Position numbers and translations under genes: made by a program. From positions 1 to 25,655 of the forward strand of contig NZ_LGEC01000071.1 of NCBI RefSeq assembly GCF_001279585.1: DNA of 25,655 nt. Reading direction: 5' to 3'. Below, piece after piece: positions 7,695 to 15,042 of this stretch; the stretch's first letter is position 1; each line of letters starts with the position of its first letter. Under the pieces are notes generated by a model that saw only the letters and a list, made by a program, of their open reading frames with translations, searched no databases and was not told where the DNA came from. The DNA comes from Nocardiopsis sp. NRRL B-16309. Lineage in GTDB: Bacteria > Actinomycetota > Actinomycetes > Streptosporangiales > Streptosporangiaceae.

Positions 7695-9317
7695 CTACTG
7701 GATCGGCACGCCCGCGACCTCGCCGAAGGCCCCGGCGTGCAGGGTCATCTCGGTGACGTCGAGTGCGGGGGCGGGGAAGACCGCGATGGCGAAGTACTGC
7801 TCGCCCGGGGCCAGAGTGTTGATCTCGTCGGCGAAGTCCTCGTAGGCGCCGTCGGCCATGTGGATGCGCACCACGTAGCGGATGATGCCGCTGTCGGGTT
7901 CCTGCAGGCGGAACCCGCCCATGGTGCCCTCGGTGTACTGGGCGGGGCTGCCGGGGATGACGGCCTCGTCCACGTCCAGGTCCGCCTCCAGCTCCTGCAG
8001 GGTCGAGTTCTGGAAGCCGACCATCTGCACGAGGTAGGCGCCGTCGCGCACCATCGGGTACACGTGCAGGTCCACGTCGTTGTGGGAGACGGTGGTGAAG
8101 GGCTCGGTGTTCTCGAAGTAGGGGGCCGGCGGGCCCACGTGGCGCCGGGCCGAGTCCAGGCCCTCGCCGCCCTGGTCGTCGGTGGTGTCGTCCAGGGGCA
8201 CCTGGTAGGCGAACTCCACGCGGCGGTTGCGGGCGCGGGCCTGCTCGTCGTCGGCGCCGCCCTCCTGGGCCAGGAGTTGGGTGGCGCCGCGGCCTTCGGT
8301 GACGAAGGTGAACTCGGTGCCCAGCTCCTCCTCCAGCAGCGCCTTGGCGGCCTCGGCGCGCTGTTCGGACAGGGTCTGGTTGTAGTCGGCGGCGCCCTGG
8401 CCGTCGGTGTGGCCGATGACGGTGATCTCGTTGACGTCCGGACCCAGGTTCTCGCGCAGGGACTGGGCGGCCTGGCGGATGGTCTCCTCCGCCTCGGCGG
8501 TGGGTTCGGACTCGTCGACCCCGAACATGTTGTCCGAGTGCAGGGCGATGGTCTCCTGGTCGCCCGAGCGGGTGGTGGAGGCGGTGGGGCCGTCCACGAA
8601 GCTCTCGATGGACTGCAGGGAGGCGGAGGTGTCCAGGCCCGGCTCGGGGACGTTGTCCGGGTACCAGATCTCCTCGGGCAGTTCGGGGTCCTGGGTGAAG
8701 GTGTCGGGGTCGATGTAGTCCTGGGCGTTGGGTTCGGGCGCCTGGGTGAAGTCGTCGACGTAGGTGACGGGGATGCCGGGCATGTGGCCGACGCCGGCGC
8801 CGGTCAGCGACAGGTACTCCACGTCCTCGGTGGGGGCGGGGAAGTAGCGGCGGATGGTCGTGGGCAGGCCTTCGTGGGTGGGCATGAAGGGGTCGCCCAG
8901 GACGAAGTAGGTGCCGTAGTTCTCGTCGTTGTTGTCGGCGTCGCGCAGGCCGCGCATGACCTCGCCGGAGATGGGGTCGACCAGGCGTACGGGGGCGTTG
9001 CGGCCGGTCACGGTGCCGGGCAGGGGTTCGAGGAAGTTGTGCTCGACCTCCAGCATGAGGTATTCGCCGTTGTTCTCCAGGCTGTTGACGGTGAGTTCGA
9101 ACTGGACGTCGTTGCCGTCCTCGATCGACATGCGCGCCTGGCGCACGAACGGCAGCTCGGGGTAGGAGACCTCCTCGGCCGCCTCCTGGGAGGTGTTCTC
9201 GTTCTCGCCCTGGGCTCCGATCCGGCCGCCGGTCAGGTCGCGGATGATGCCGCAGGAGCTGAGGAGAAGGCTCAGCGCCACGGCCGCGCTGACCGCTCCT
9301 GTCAGTCGTGTGGACAT
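7695..9317 (-). CDS. OmpA-domain lipoprotein with duplicated flanking domains
   Basis: A 540-residue exported lipoprotein. A lipoprotein signal ends in LLSSC, with lipidated Cys22. An OmpA/MotB-like domain at about 257-372 carries IGHTDGQG (301-308), the LSEQRAEAAKALL helix, and NRRVEF (364-369), the pattern that binds peptidoglycan in this family. Unusually for OmpA proteins the domain is central. The N-terminal region (about 70-190) and the C-terminal region (about 412-540) resemble each other: both have RLxxPxSG, then FPAP, then GIPV/GVPI at the end. I infer a membrane-anchored wall-binding protein, with no known function for the flanks. The start at ATG 9317 has GAGGGAG upstream. It lies downstream of the secreted protease gene, separated by a terminator. 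Confidence 0.88.
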   Translation of the reverse strand: MSTRLTGAVSAAVALSLLLSSCGIIRDLTGGRIGAQGENENTSQEAAEEVSYPELPFVRQARMSIEDGNDVQFELTVNSLENNGEYLMLEVEHNFLEPLPGTVTGRNAPVRLVDPISGEVMRGLRDADNNDENYGTYFVLGDPFMPTHEGLPTTIRRYFPAPTEDVEYLSLTGAGVGHMPGIPVTYVDDFTQAPEPNAQDYIDPDTFTQDPELPEEIWYPDNVPEPGLDTSASLQSIESFVDGPTASTTRSGDQETIALHSDNMFGVDESEPTAEAEETIRQAAQSLRENLGPDVNEITVIGHTDGQGAADYNQTLSEQRAEAAKALLEEELGTEFTFVTEGRGATQLLAQEGGADDEQARARNRRVEFAYQVPLDDTTDDQGGEGLDSARRHVGPPAPYFENTEPFTTVSHNDVDLHVYPMVRDGAYLVQMVGFQNSTLQELEADLDVDEAVIPGSPAQYTEGTMGGFRLQEPDSGIIRYVVRIHMADGAYEDFADEINTLAPGEQYFAIAVFPAPALDVTEMTLHAGAFGEVAGVPIQ

Positions 9318-9446
9318 GGTCTGGGGGACTCCCTCGCGGTCGGTCTGTGCGGTCTCCCGGTGGGGTGCCGGTCACCTGCTGGTCAGACGCCGCGAACGGC
9401 GGTCGGGTTCGGCGGGGGTGCGCGGTTTGTGCAGCGGCGCGCGCGG

Positions 9447-9479
9447 GCGGCCCCCGACCGTGGGACGGTCGGGGGCCGC
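9447..9479 (-). terminator. Terminator hairpin after the subtilisin gene
   Basis: A perfect 15-bp stem (9447-9461 with 9465-9479) and a GGG loop start 11 bases beyond the protease stop. It should isolate the protease transcript from the OmpA-type gene downstream. Confidence 0.8.
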
Positions 9480-9490
9480 GGGTGCGGGGG

Positions 9491-11257
9491 TCAGGACAGG
9501 GTGACGGTCTTGGACAGCGAACCGGTGGCGCCGGTGGTGTCGGTGACGGTCAAGGTGATGGTGTAGGTGCCCGGTCCGGGGAAGAAGTGCCAGGTCGTGA
9601 CACCGCTGCCGGTGGTGCCGTCACCGAAGTCCCAGTGGTAGGAGTCGATGGCGGCGTCCCCCTCGGTGGAGGAGCCGGCGTCCAGGCTGCAGTAGGAGAA
9701 GAACGAGTAGCAGGACCCGGTGAAGGCGGCGGTGGGCGCGGTGTGGTCGGGGGTGCCCACCGACACCTCGGTCTGGGTGCTGTGGGAGCGCCCGGCCTCG
9801 TCGGTGACGGTCAGTTCGACGGTGTAGGTGCCCTGTTCGGTGTAGGCGTGGGTGGTGGTGGCTCCGCTGCCGGTGGTGCCGTCGCCGAAGTCCCAGGCCC
9901 AGTCGGTGACCTCTCCGGCCGAGGAGCTGCCGTCGAAGGAGCACTCCAGGGTGGTGTCGTCGCAGGAGTGGGTGAGGCGGGCGGTGGGTCCCTCGGGCGG
10001 GGCGGTGTCGCCGTCGGCGGGGAAGACCTCGGGGTCGCCCACGTCCATCAGGGGTTCGTGGGAGCCGTCGCCGGAGGTGTCGGTCCAGTCGTGGTTGCCG
10101 GCCCCGGTCAGGGTGTCGTACAGGGCCATGACCCCGGCGCGGTCGGTGGGCTTGGCCTGGCCGGTGGCCAGCAGCGCCAGTCCGCCGGCGGCGTGGGGTG
10201 AGGCCATGGAGGTGCCGCTGATGGTGTTGTAGCCGCCGCCGGGCCAGGTGGAGGTGATGCAGGAGCCGGGGGCGGCGATGTCGATGACCGAGCCGTAGTT
10301 GGAGAACGTGGACAGGGTGTCGTCGGCGTCGTTGCGGCAGGACAGGGTGCCGCCGTTGCCGCCGGGTTCGCCGTCGGAGTCGGCCATGGAGGAGACGGTG
10401 AGCACGTCGGGGTGGTTGGCGGGGAAGAAGTTGGCGCCGTCGACGCCGTCGTTGCCCGCGGCGATGGCGTAGGCCACGCCGGCGTCCACCGAGCCGGTGA
10501 TGGCTTCGCTCAGGGCCTGGTCGGTGCAGCCGTTGCAGCCCAGGCTCATGTTGGCGACGGCGACCTCGTCGGCGTTGGCGGTGACGTAGTCCACGCCCGC
10601 GGCGATCCCGGACAGGGTGCCGCCGCCGGAGGAGCTCAGGACCTGGACGTTCCACACGTTGGCGCCGGGTGCGACGCCGACCACGCCCACGCCGTTGTCG
10701 ATGGCGGCCGCGCTGCCGGCCACGTGGGTGCCGTGGCCGTTGCCGTCGGTGGCGGTGTTGGCGGTACAGGTGCCGCTGGTGCAGTCGACCGAGTGGGAGA
10801 CGTTCAGGTCGGGGTGGGAGCCGTCCACGCCGGTGTCCAGGACGGCGACGGTCACGTCGGGCACGTAGTCGTCCTGGCCGTTGATGTCCAGGTTGGGGTT
10901 GTCGGGGGCGAAGACGCGGGCCAGGCCGGTGGGGACGTCCTGGTCGAAGGCGTGGACGGGCTGGTCCTCCTGGACGTAGGCCACGTCGGGGTCCTGGAGC
11001 AGGTCGGCGGCCTCGTCGGCGGTCATGTCCGCGGCGTAGCCGGTCAGGGCGTGCTCGTAGACGCCGCGGGGGTCGTCGTCGTTGCGCTCGGCGACCTCGT
11101 CGGGGGCGGCGCCCTCGTCCAGGACGACGATGTAGGTGCGCTCGCCGGGGGCGGCGTCGGTGAGGAAGTCGGGCACCTCGGGGGCGGCGGAGGCGGGGGC
11201 GGCGGCCAGCAGGGGCAGGAACAGGGCCGCGGTGAACACGGCGCCGATTCTTCGCAT
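9491..11257 (-). CDS. Secreted subtilisin-like S8 serine protease with two PKD domains
   Basis: A 588-residue extracellular pre-pro-enzyme. A Sec signal peptide (MRRIGAVFTAALFLPLLAAA) is probably cleaved after PASA at 24. An inhibitor-I9 propeptide follows at about 40-105 (TYIVVLDEG, ending at PDVAYVQEDQPV). The S8 catalytic domain at about 130-365 has Asp141 (AVLDTG), His175 (GHGTHVAG), oxyanion Asn269 (AAGND) and Ser350 (GTSMASPHAAG), so the triad is complete. The C-terminus has two PKD domains, about 424-500 and 508-588, each with WDFGDGTTGSG. Ten cysteines lie after the propeptide, and each PKD carries its own spaced pair (C432/C439, C516/C523). ATG 11257 has GAAGGG upstream. Probable role is extracellular protein degradation. 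Confidence 0.95.
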   Translation of the reverse strand: MRRIGAVFTAALFLPLLAAAPASAAPEVPDFLTDAAPGERTYIVVLDEGAAPDEVAERNDDDPRGVYEHALTGYAADMTADEAADLLQDPDVAYVQEDQPVHAFDQDVPTGLARVFAPDNPNLDINGQDDYVPDVTVAVLDTGVDGSHPDLNVSHSVDCTSGTCTANTATDGNGHGTHVAGSAAAIDNGVGVVGVAPGANVWNVQVLSSSGGGTLSGIAAGVDYVTANADEVAVANMSLGCNGCTDQALSEAITGSVDAGVAYAIAAGNDGVDGANFFPANHPDVLTVSSMADSDGEPGGNGGTLSCRNDADDTLSTFSNYGSVIDIAAPGSCITSTWPGGGYNTISGTSMASPHAAGGLALLATGQAKPTDRAGVMALYDTLTGAGNHDWTDTSGDGSHEPLMDVGDPEVFPADGDTAPPEGPTARLTHSCDDTTLECSFDGSSSAGEVTDWAWDFGDGTTGSGATTTHAYTEQGTYTVELTVTDEAGRSHSTQTEVSVGTPDHTAPTAAFTGSCYSFFSYCSLDAGSSTEGDAAIDSYHWDFGDGTTGSGVTTWHFFPGPGTYTITLTVTDTTGATGSLSKTVTLS

Positions 11258-11371
11258 GGGGGAACCCTTCGTGGGCGGGGGATCACTAGGGCGTGCTCCG
11301 CGGATGCTCGCCCTGGGGCGATGGGGTCATCACCCTGGCGTCATCGTGCGTGGCGCACCGTGGCCGGACAA

Positions 11372-11416
11372 TACGTAGTCGCTACGTAGTTCGGTGGTCG
11401 CGGAGCGGCTACGTAG
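11372..11416. repeat. Triple TACGTA palindrome cluster
   Basis: The palindrome occurs at 11372-11378 (TACGTAG), 11382-11389 (CTACGTAG) and 11409-11416 (CTACGTAG). The first two are one helical turn apart and also form TACGTAG-tcg-CTACGTA. The third contains the stop codon of the LAL regulator gene. The cluster lies 115-159 bases before the protease start, so it may be an operator for that gene. The first pair could alternatively be a short terminator hairpin for the regulator. Confidence 0.6.
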
Positions 11417-14294
11417 GGGCCGCGTCGGTGGGGGTGCGCAGTTCGCGGCGCGAGCGCAGCCCGAGTTTGCCCAGCGCGTTGGCCACGTGGGTCTCCACGG
11501 TGCGCGGGGACAGGTGCAGCAGGGCGGCGATCTCCCGGTTGGTGCGCCCCTGGGCGGCCAGGGCGGCGATCTCGCCCTCGCGCGGGGACAGGCGGGCGCC
11601 GCGGCGCCCGCGGCCGGTGTCGGGGGCGGTGTGCACGCCGTGGGAGCGCAGGGCGCGCCGTACGCGGGCGGCGTCCCAGGCCGCGCCCAGGGCGGTGTAC
11701 TGCTCCAGGGCGGTGTGCAGGGCGGCCAGGCCCGCGGCGGTGCCGCGGTCGCCGGGCCGGGCCAGGTGGGCGCAGGCGCTGTCCTCGCGCACCTGGGCGG
11801 CGTCGTAGGGGCGGGGCATGTCCAGGTAGCGCTCCTCGGCCTGGCGGTACAGGACCAGGGCGCGGTCGTGGGCGCCCTCGTCGTGGGCCAGGGCGGCCTC
11901 CAGGCGCAGCAGGGCGGTGTGGGCGGCGGGGGCGTCGGTGCCGCGCAGGCCGGCGGCGAAGCGGGTGCACAGGTCGCGGGCCACGGCGCGGCGCCCGCAC
12001 GCGATCAGCGCGCACAGGCCCGGCAGCAGGTCGGTGGCCCAGACCCACACGCCCTTGCCGGCCACCAGGGAGACCAGGTCCTGGACGTGGTGCCAGGCGG
12101 CGGCCGGGTCGCCCTGGGCGGTGGCCAGGCGCGCGGACAGGCCTGCCGCCAGGGCGCGCACGGGCACGGTGTAGTCGGGGGCGTCCTCGGCGCCGGTGTC
12201 GGCGCGCAGGTGGCCCAGGCGGGTCTGGGCGGTGGCGGGGTCGCCCTGGGCCAGGGCCAGGGCGGCGCGCACCAGGGTGAGTTCGGCGGTCACGGCGTGC
12301 AGGCGGGCCAGGCTGGGTGAGCGCAGGTCGCGTTCGGTGCGTTCGGCCAGGCCCGCCCAGTGTCCGCGCGCCCAGTCCAGCATCAGGCGCAGGGTGCGGG
12401 CGCTGGCGTGCACGTAGGGGGTCTGGTCGGGCGGCGACCACTGGGCGGCGTCGTCCAGGTGGCGGTCGGCGCGCTCGTAGTGGCCGAGCATGAGGGCGGC
12501 GTCGGCGAGGTTGAGGGAGCCGCGGGCGAACTCGCGGCGCCGGGCGAGCACGTCGGGGGCGGGGTGGGCGTGTGCGGTGCCTGGGTCGGGCAGGGGGATG
12601 TCCCAGGCGGCGGGGTCGCCGATCTGGGCGAGCAGGGTGGCCTGGTTGACGGCCACGGCCTGGGGGGTGGCGGGGTCGCGGCTGCGGCGGGCGGCGGTGA
12701 CGGCCTGGTCCATCCAGCGGCGGTGGGTGTCGACGGGGTCGGGGGTGGAGCGGGGCACGGCCAGGGCGCACATGGCGCGGGCGGCCAGGTCGGGGCGGGT
12801 GGAGAGTTCGGTGGCCGCGCGCACGAGTTCGCCGCGGGCGGTGCGCCCGCGGGCGGCCTGGTTGAGCAGGAGCAGGCCCAGTTCCATGCGCAGTTCGCCG
12901 CGTTCGGCGGCGCTCATGCCCGGGGTGGTCAGTACGTCGCGCAGCACGGTGATGGTGTGGTCGGCGCTGAGTCCGGTCAGGGCGGCGCGGCCCAGGGTCA
13001 GGGCGAGGTCGCGGCGGCGGGGCGCGGGCAGGTCGGGGCGGGTCAGGGCGTCGCGCAGCAGGGCCACGGCGGTGGCGTCCTCGCCGGCGGCCAGGGCCTG
13101 TTCGGCGGCTCGGGCGGCGTGGTCGGTCCAGGCGTCGTGGTCGCCGCATTCGCGTGCGTGGCGGGCCAGGAGGGCGTGGGGCGGGTCGGTGCTCTGGCCC
13201 AGGACGCGCAGGGCGGCGCGGTGCAGGCGCCGGCGCCGGTCCTGGCGCAGGTGGTCGTGGCAGACCTGGTGCAGCAGGGGTGTGGCCAGGGCCAGGGTGG
13301 CGGGGGCGGTGGGGGTCAGGACGGCGCGGCGGGTGGCCTGGGACAGGGCCTTGTCGGCGCGTTCGGGTGGCAGGGCGGCGATGCGGGCCAGGTGTGTCTC
13401 GTGGGCGGGGCCCTGGAGGACGCTGGCGGCGTGGACGAGGCGGCGGGCGTCGCGTCCCAGGGAGCGTACGCGGTCCAGGAGCCAGTCGCGCAGGGGCGCG
13501 GGCACGGGCGGGCGGGCCGGGACCAGGGGCGCGTTGCCGGGGCCGGTGGGCTCGGTGGGGGCGGTGGCGGCCAGGTGGTGCAGGGTCTGGGTCAGGGCCA
13601 GGGGCAGGCCGCCGGTCCACTCGGTCAGGCGGCGGGCGTCCTCGCGGGTGACCGGGTGGGGGTGCAGGACGTGCTCGGCCAGGGTGTGGGTGTCCTGGAC
13701 GGTGAGCGGGCCCAGGGTGAGTTCGACGTGGCGGGTGCCCGGGGGTGTGCGGGCGGCCAGGGCGGCCAGGCGGACCGAGCGGGGCAGTTCCTCGGGGCGG
13801 TAGGTCAGGACCAGGGACAGGTGCGCGGGCAGGCGCGGGGTGAGGTAGCGCAGCAGGTCGTGGGTGGCGGGGTCGATCCACTGGGCGTCCTCCAGGACCA
13901 GGACGGCGGGTCCCAGGGCGTCCAGGAGTTCGGCCAGGGCGCGGTAGGTGCGGTGGTGTTCGGCGGCGGGTGTGGGGGCCGGGGGCGGGGTGCGGGGCAG
14001 GTGGGCGGTGAGTTCGGGGATCAGGGGGGCCAGGGCGCCGCACAGCGGGCTCAGCCCCTCGGGGACGGGGGCCTGGCGCAGGGCGTCGACCAGGGCGGCG
14101 AAGGGGAAGGGGTCGGTGCGGGGCGGGCAGTGCCCGGTCAGGACGGTGGTGTCGGGATCCTGGGCCAGGGTGTGGACCAGGCGGGTCTTGCCCGATCCGG
14201 CCGGGCCGGCCAGGAGGACGACGGCTCCGGGAGCGGCGGCGGCGCGCAGGCGGCGTTGGTGGGCTTGACGGCCGACGAGTGGGGGCAGGCGCAC
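11409..14294 (-). CDS. LAL-type LuxR regulator (AAA/STAND ATPase plus LuxR HTH)
   Basis: A 961-residue cytoplasmic regulator of the MalT/LAL class. A P-loop NTPase domain starts at residue 6 with LVGRQ. Walker A is GPAGSGKT (30-37) and Walker B is VLVLEDAQW (131-139). A long helical region, about 350-890, is rich in Ala and Arg and probably TPR-like. The LuxR helix-turn-helix occupies 902-950 (LSPREGEIAALAAQGRTN, SPRTVETHVANALGKL). The effector and targets are unknown. The protease gene 151 bases downstream on the same strand is the nearest candidate target. The GTG start at 14294 follows a TAGCGT -10 element by 8 bases, suggesting a leaderless transcript. Confidence 0.92.
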   Translation of the reverse strand: MRLPPLVGRQAHQRRLRAAAAPGAVVLLAGPAGSGKTRLVHTLAQDPDTTVLTGHCPPRTDPFPFAALVDALRQAPVPEGLSPLCGALAPLIPELTAHLPRTPPPAPTPAAEHHRTYRALAELLDALGPAVLVLEDAQWIDPATHDLLRYLTPRLPAHLSLVLTYRPEELPRSVRLAALAARTPPGTRHVELTLGPLTVQDTHTLAEHVLHPHPVTREDARRLTEWTGGLPLALTQTLHHLAATAPTEPTGPGNAPLVPARPPVPAPLRDWLLDRVRSLGRDARRLVHAASVLQGPAHETHLARIAALPPERADKALSQATRRAVLTPTAPATLALATPLLHQVCHDHLRQDRRRRLHRAALRVLGQSTDPPHALLARHARECGDHDAWTDHAARAAEQALAAGEDATAVALLRDALTRPDLPAPRRRDLALTLGRAALTGLSADHTITVLRDVLTTPGMSAAERGELRMELGLLLLNQAARGRTARGELVRAATELSTRPDLAARAMCALAVPRSTPDPVDTHRRWMDQAVTAARRSRDPATPQAVAVNQATLLAQIGDPAAWDIPLPDPGTAHAHPAPDVLARRREFARGSLNLADAALMLGHYERADRHLDDAAQWSPPDQTPYVHASARTLRLMLDWARGHWAGLAERTERDLRSPSLARLHAVTAELTLVRAALALAQGDPATAQTRLGHLRADTGAEDAPDYTVPVRALAAGLSARLATAQGDPAAAWHHVQDLVSLVAGKGVWVWATDLLPGLCALIACGRRAVARDLCTRFAAGLRGTDAPAAHTALLRLEAALAHDEGAHDRALVLYRQAEERYLDMPRPYDAAQVREDSACAHLARPGDRGTAAGLAALHTALEQYTALGAAWDAARVRRALRSHGVHTAPDTGRGRRGARLSPREGEIAALAAQGRTNREIAALLHLSPRTVETHVANALGKLGLRSRRELRTPTDAAPT

Positions 14295-14302
14295 ACCTGA
14301 CG

Positions 14303-14308
14303 ACGCTA
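14303..14308 (-). promoter_or_regulatory. -10 element of the LAL regulator gene
   Basis: On the minus strand TAGCGT fits TAnnnT and ends 8 bases before the GTG start. No separate Shine-Dalgarno sequence is present, so the transcript is probably leaderless or nearly so. Confidence 0.45.
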
Positions 14309-14368
14309 TAGCGACACCGGGGGTAGGAAAAGGGGGTCAGGGCCGACAATCGGCGCCCGATCGCCTCG

Positions 14369-14384
14369 CCTACTGAACGGTAGG
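14369..14384. promoter_or_regulatory. TetR-type operator candidate before the DUF1772 gene
   Basis: CCTACTGAACGGTAGG is a 16-base inverted repeat whose core TACtG-aa-CgGTA has the form common to TetR-family operators. It lies between the divergent LAL and DUF1772 genes. No TetR gene is in the window. Confidence 0.45.
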
Positions 14385-14498
14385 ACATGCGGCGTGGTGG
14401 TCTCGGGGGTGCGGCGGCGCCGTATCCGCTGGCGTGTGCGTGCGCGGGTCGGGCATAGTGGCGGCTTCAGCGGAGCACGCGGACCCGGGGAGTGGCGG

Positions 14499-14987
14499 AT
14501 GGTTCAGGTGATGCTTGCGCTGGTGCCGGTGCTCGCGGCGGTGCTCACGGGCCTGTTCGCCGGGTTGTTCTTCGCGTTCTCGATCGCGGTGATGCCGGGG
14601 CTGGGCCGGGCGGGCGACCGGGCGATGATCGAGGCGATGCAGGGTGTGAACGTGGCCATCCTCAACCCGTGGTTCGCGGTGGTGTTCGTGGGCGCGCCGG
14701 TGACGGTGCTGGCCTCGCTGGTGCTGCAGGCGAGCACGGGGCACTCGGGGGCGGCGGTGTGGTCGGCGGCGGCGCTGGCGGCCCTGGTGGCGGTGTACGC
14801 GGTCACCTTCGCGGTGAACGTGCCGCGCAACAACGCCCTGGAGCGGGCGGGCCCGGCCGGGCGCGTCGACGACCCCGCCGCGGTGCGGGCGCGCTTCGAG
14901 GGGGTGTGGGTGCGGTGGAACCACCTGCGCACCCTGGCCTCGGTGGCCGCGCTGGCGTGCGCGGTGTGCGCGCTGACCGCCCACTGA
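14499..14987 (+). CDS. DUF1772 (anthrone oxygenase-like) membrane protein
   Basis: A 162-residue protein with four membrane segments, at about 4-30, 56-77, 86-106 and 145-160. It carries the DUF1772 marks: an early FFAFSIAVMPGL segment, NVPRNNAL at 107-114 after the third helix, and W-x2-W-N-H-x-R (137-144) before the last helix. The family includes anthrone oxygenases of polyketide pathways, but most bacterial members are uncharacterised, and no polyketide genes are seen here. ATG 14499 follows GGGGAG at a good distance. The TetR-type palindrome at 14369 lies about 115 bases upstream. It converges on nasB across a hairpin. Confidence 0.88.
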   Translation: MVQVMLALVPVLAAVLTGLFAGLFFAFSIAVMPGLGRAGDRAMIEAMQGVNVAILNPWFAVVFVGAPVTVLASLVLQASTGHSGAAVWSAAALAALVAVYAVTFAVNVPRNNALERAGPAGRVDDPAAVRARFEGVWVRWNHLRTLASVAALACAVCALTAH

Positions 14988-15000
14988 GGCACGGGGCCGC

Positions 15001-15027
15001 GCCCGCCGCCGTGGCTGGGCGGCGGGC
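15001..15027. terminator. Hairpin between convergent DUF1772 and nasB genes
   Basis: GCCCGCCGCC (15001-15010) pairs perfectly with GGCGGCGGGC (15018-15027) over a 7-base loop. A further CGGCGGGCGC copy at 15030-15039 gives an alternative pairing. The hairpin is close to both stops, so it could terminate transcription from either side. Confidence 0.65.
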
Positions 15028-15042
15028 ACCGGCGGGCGCGGG

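Noticed and set aside
12360..14300. A 646-codon plus-strand frame opposite the LAL regulator
   Set aside because: Gly/Gln/Val-rich composition is typical of the antisense of a high-GC gene, with no motifs.
11341..14388. A 1015-codon minus-strand frame overlapping the LAL regulator
   Set aside because: It is Arg/Pro-rich low-complexity sequence in the wrong frame. The LAL frame carries Walker A, Walker B and the LuxR helix-turn-helix.
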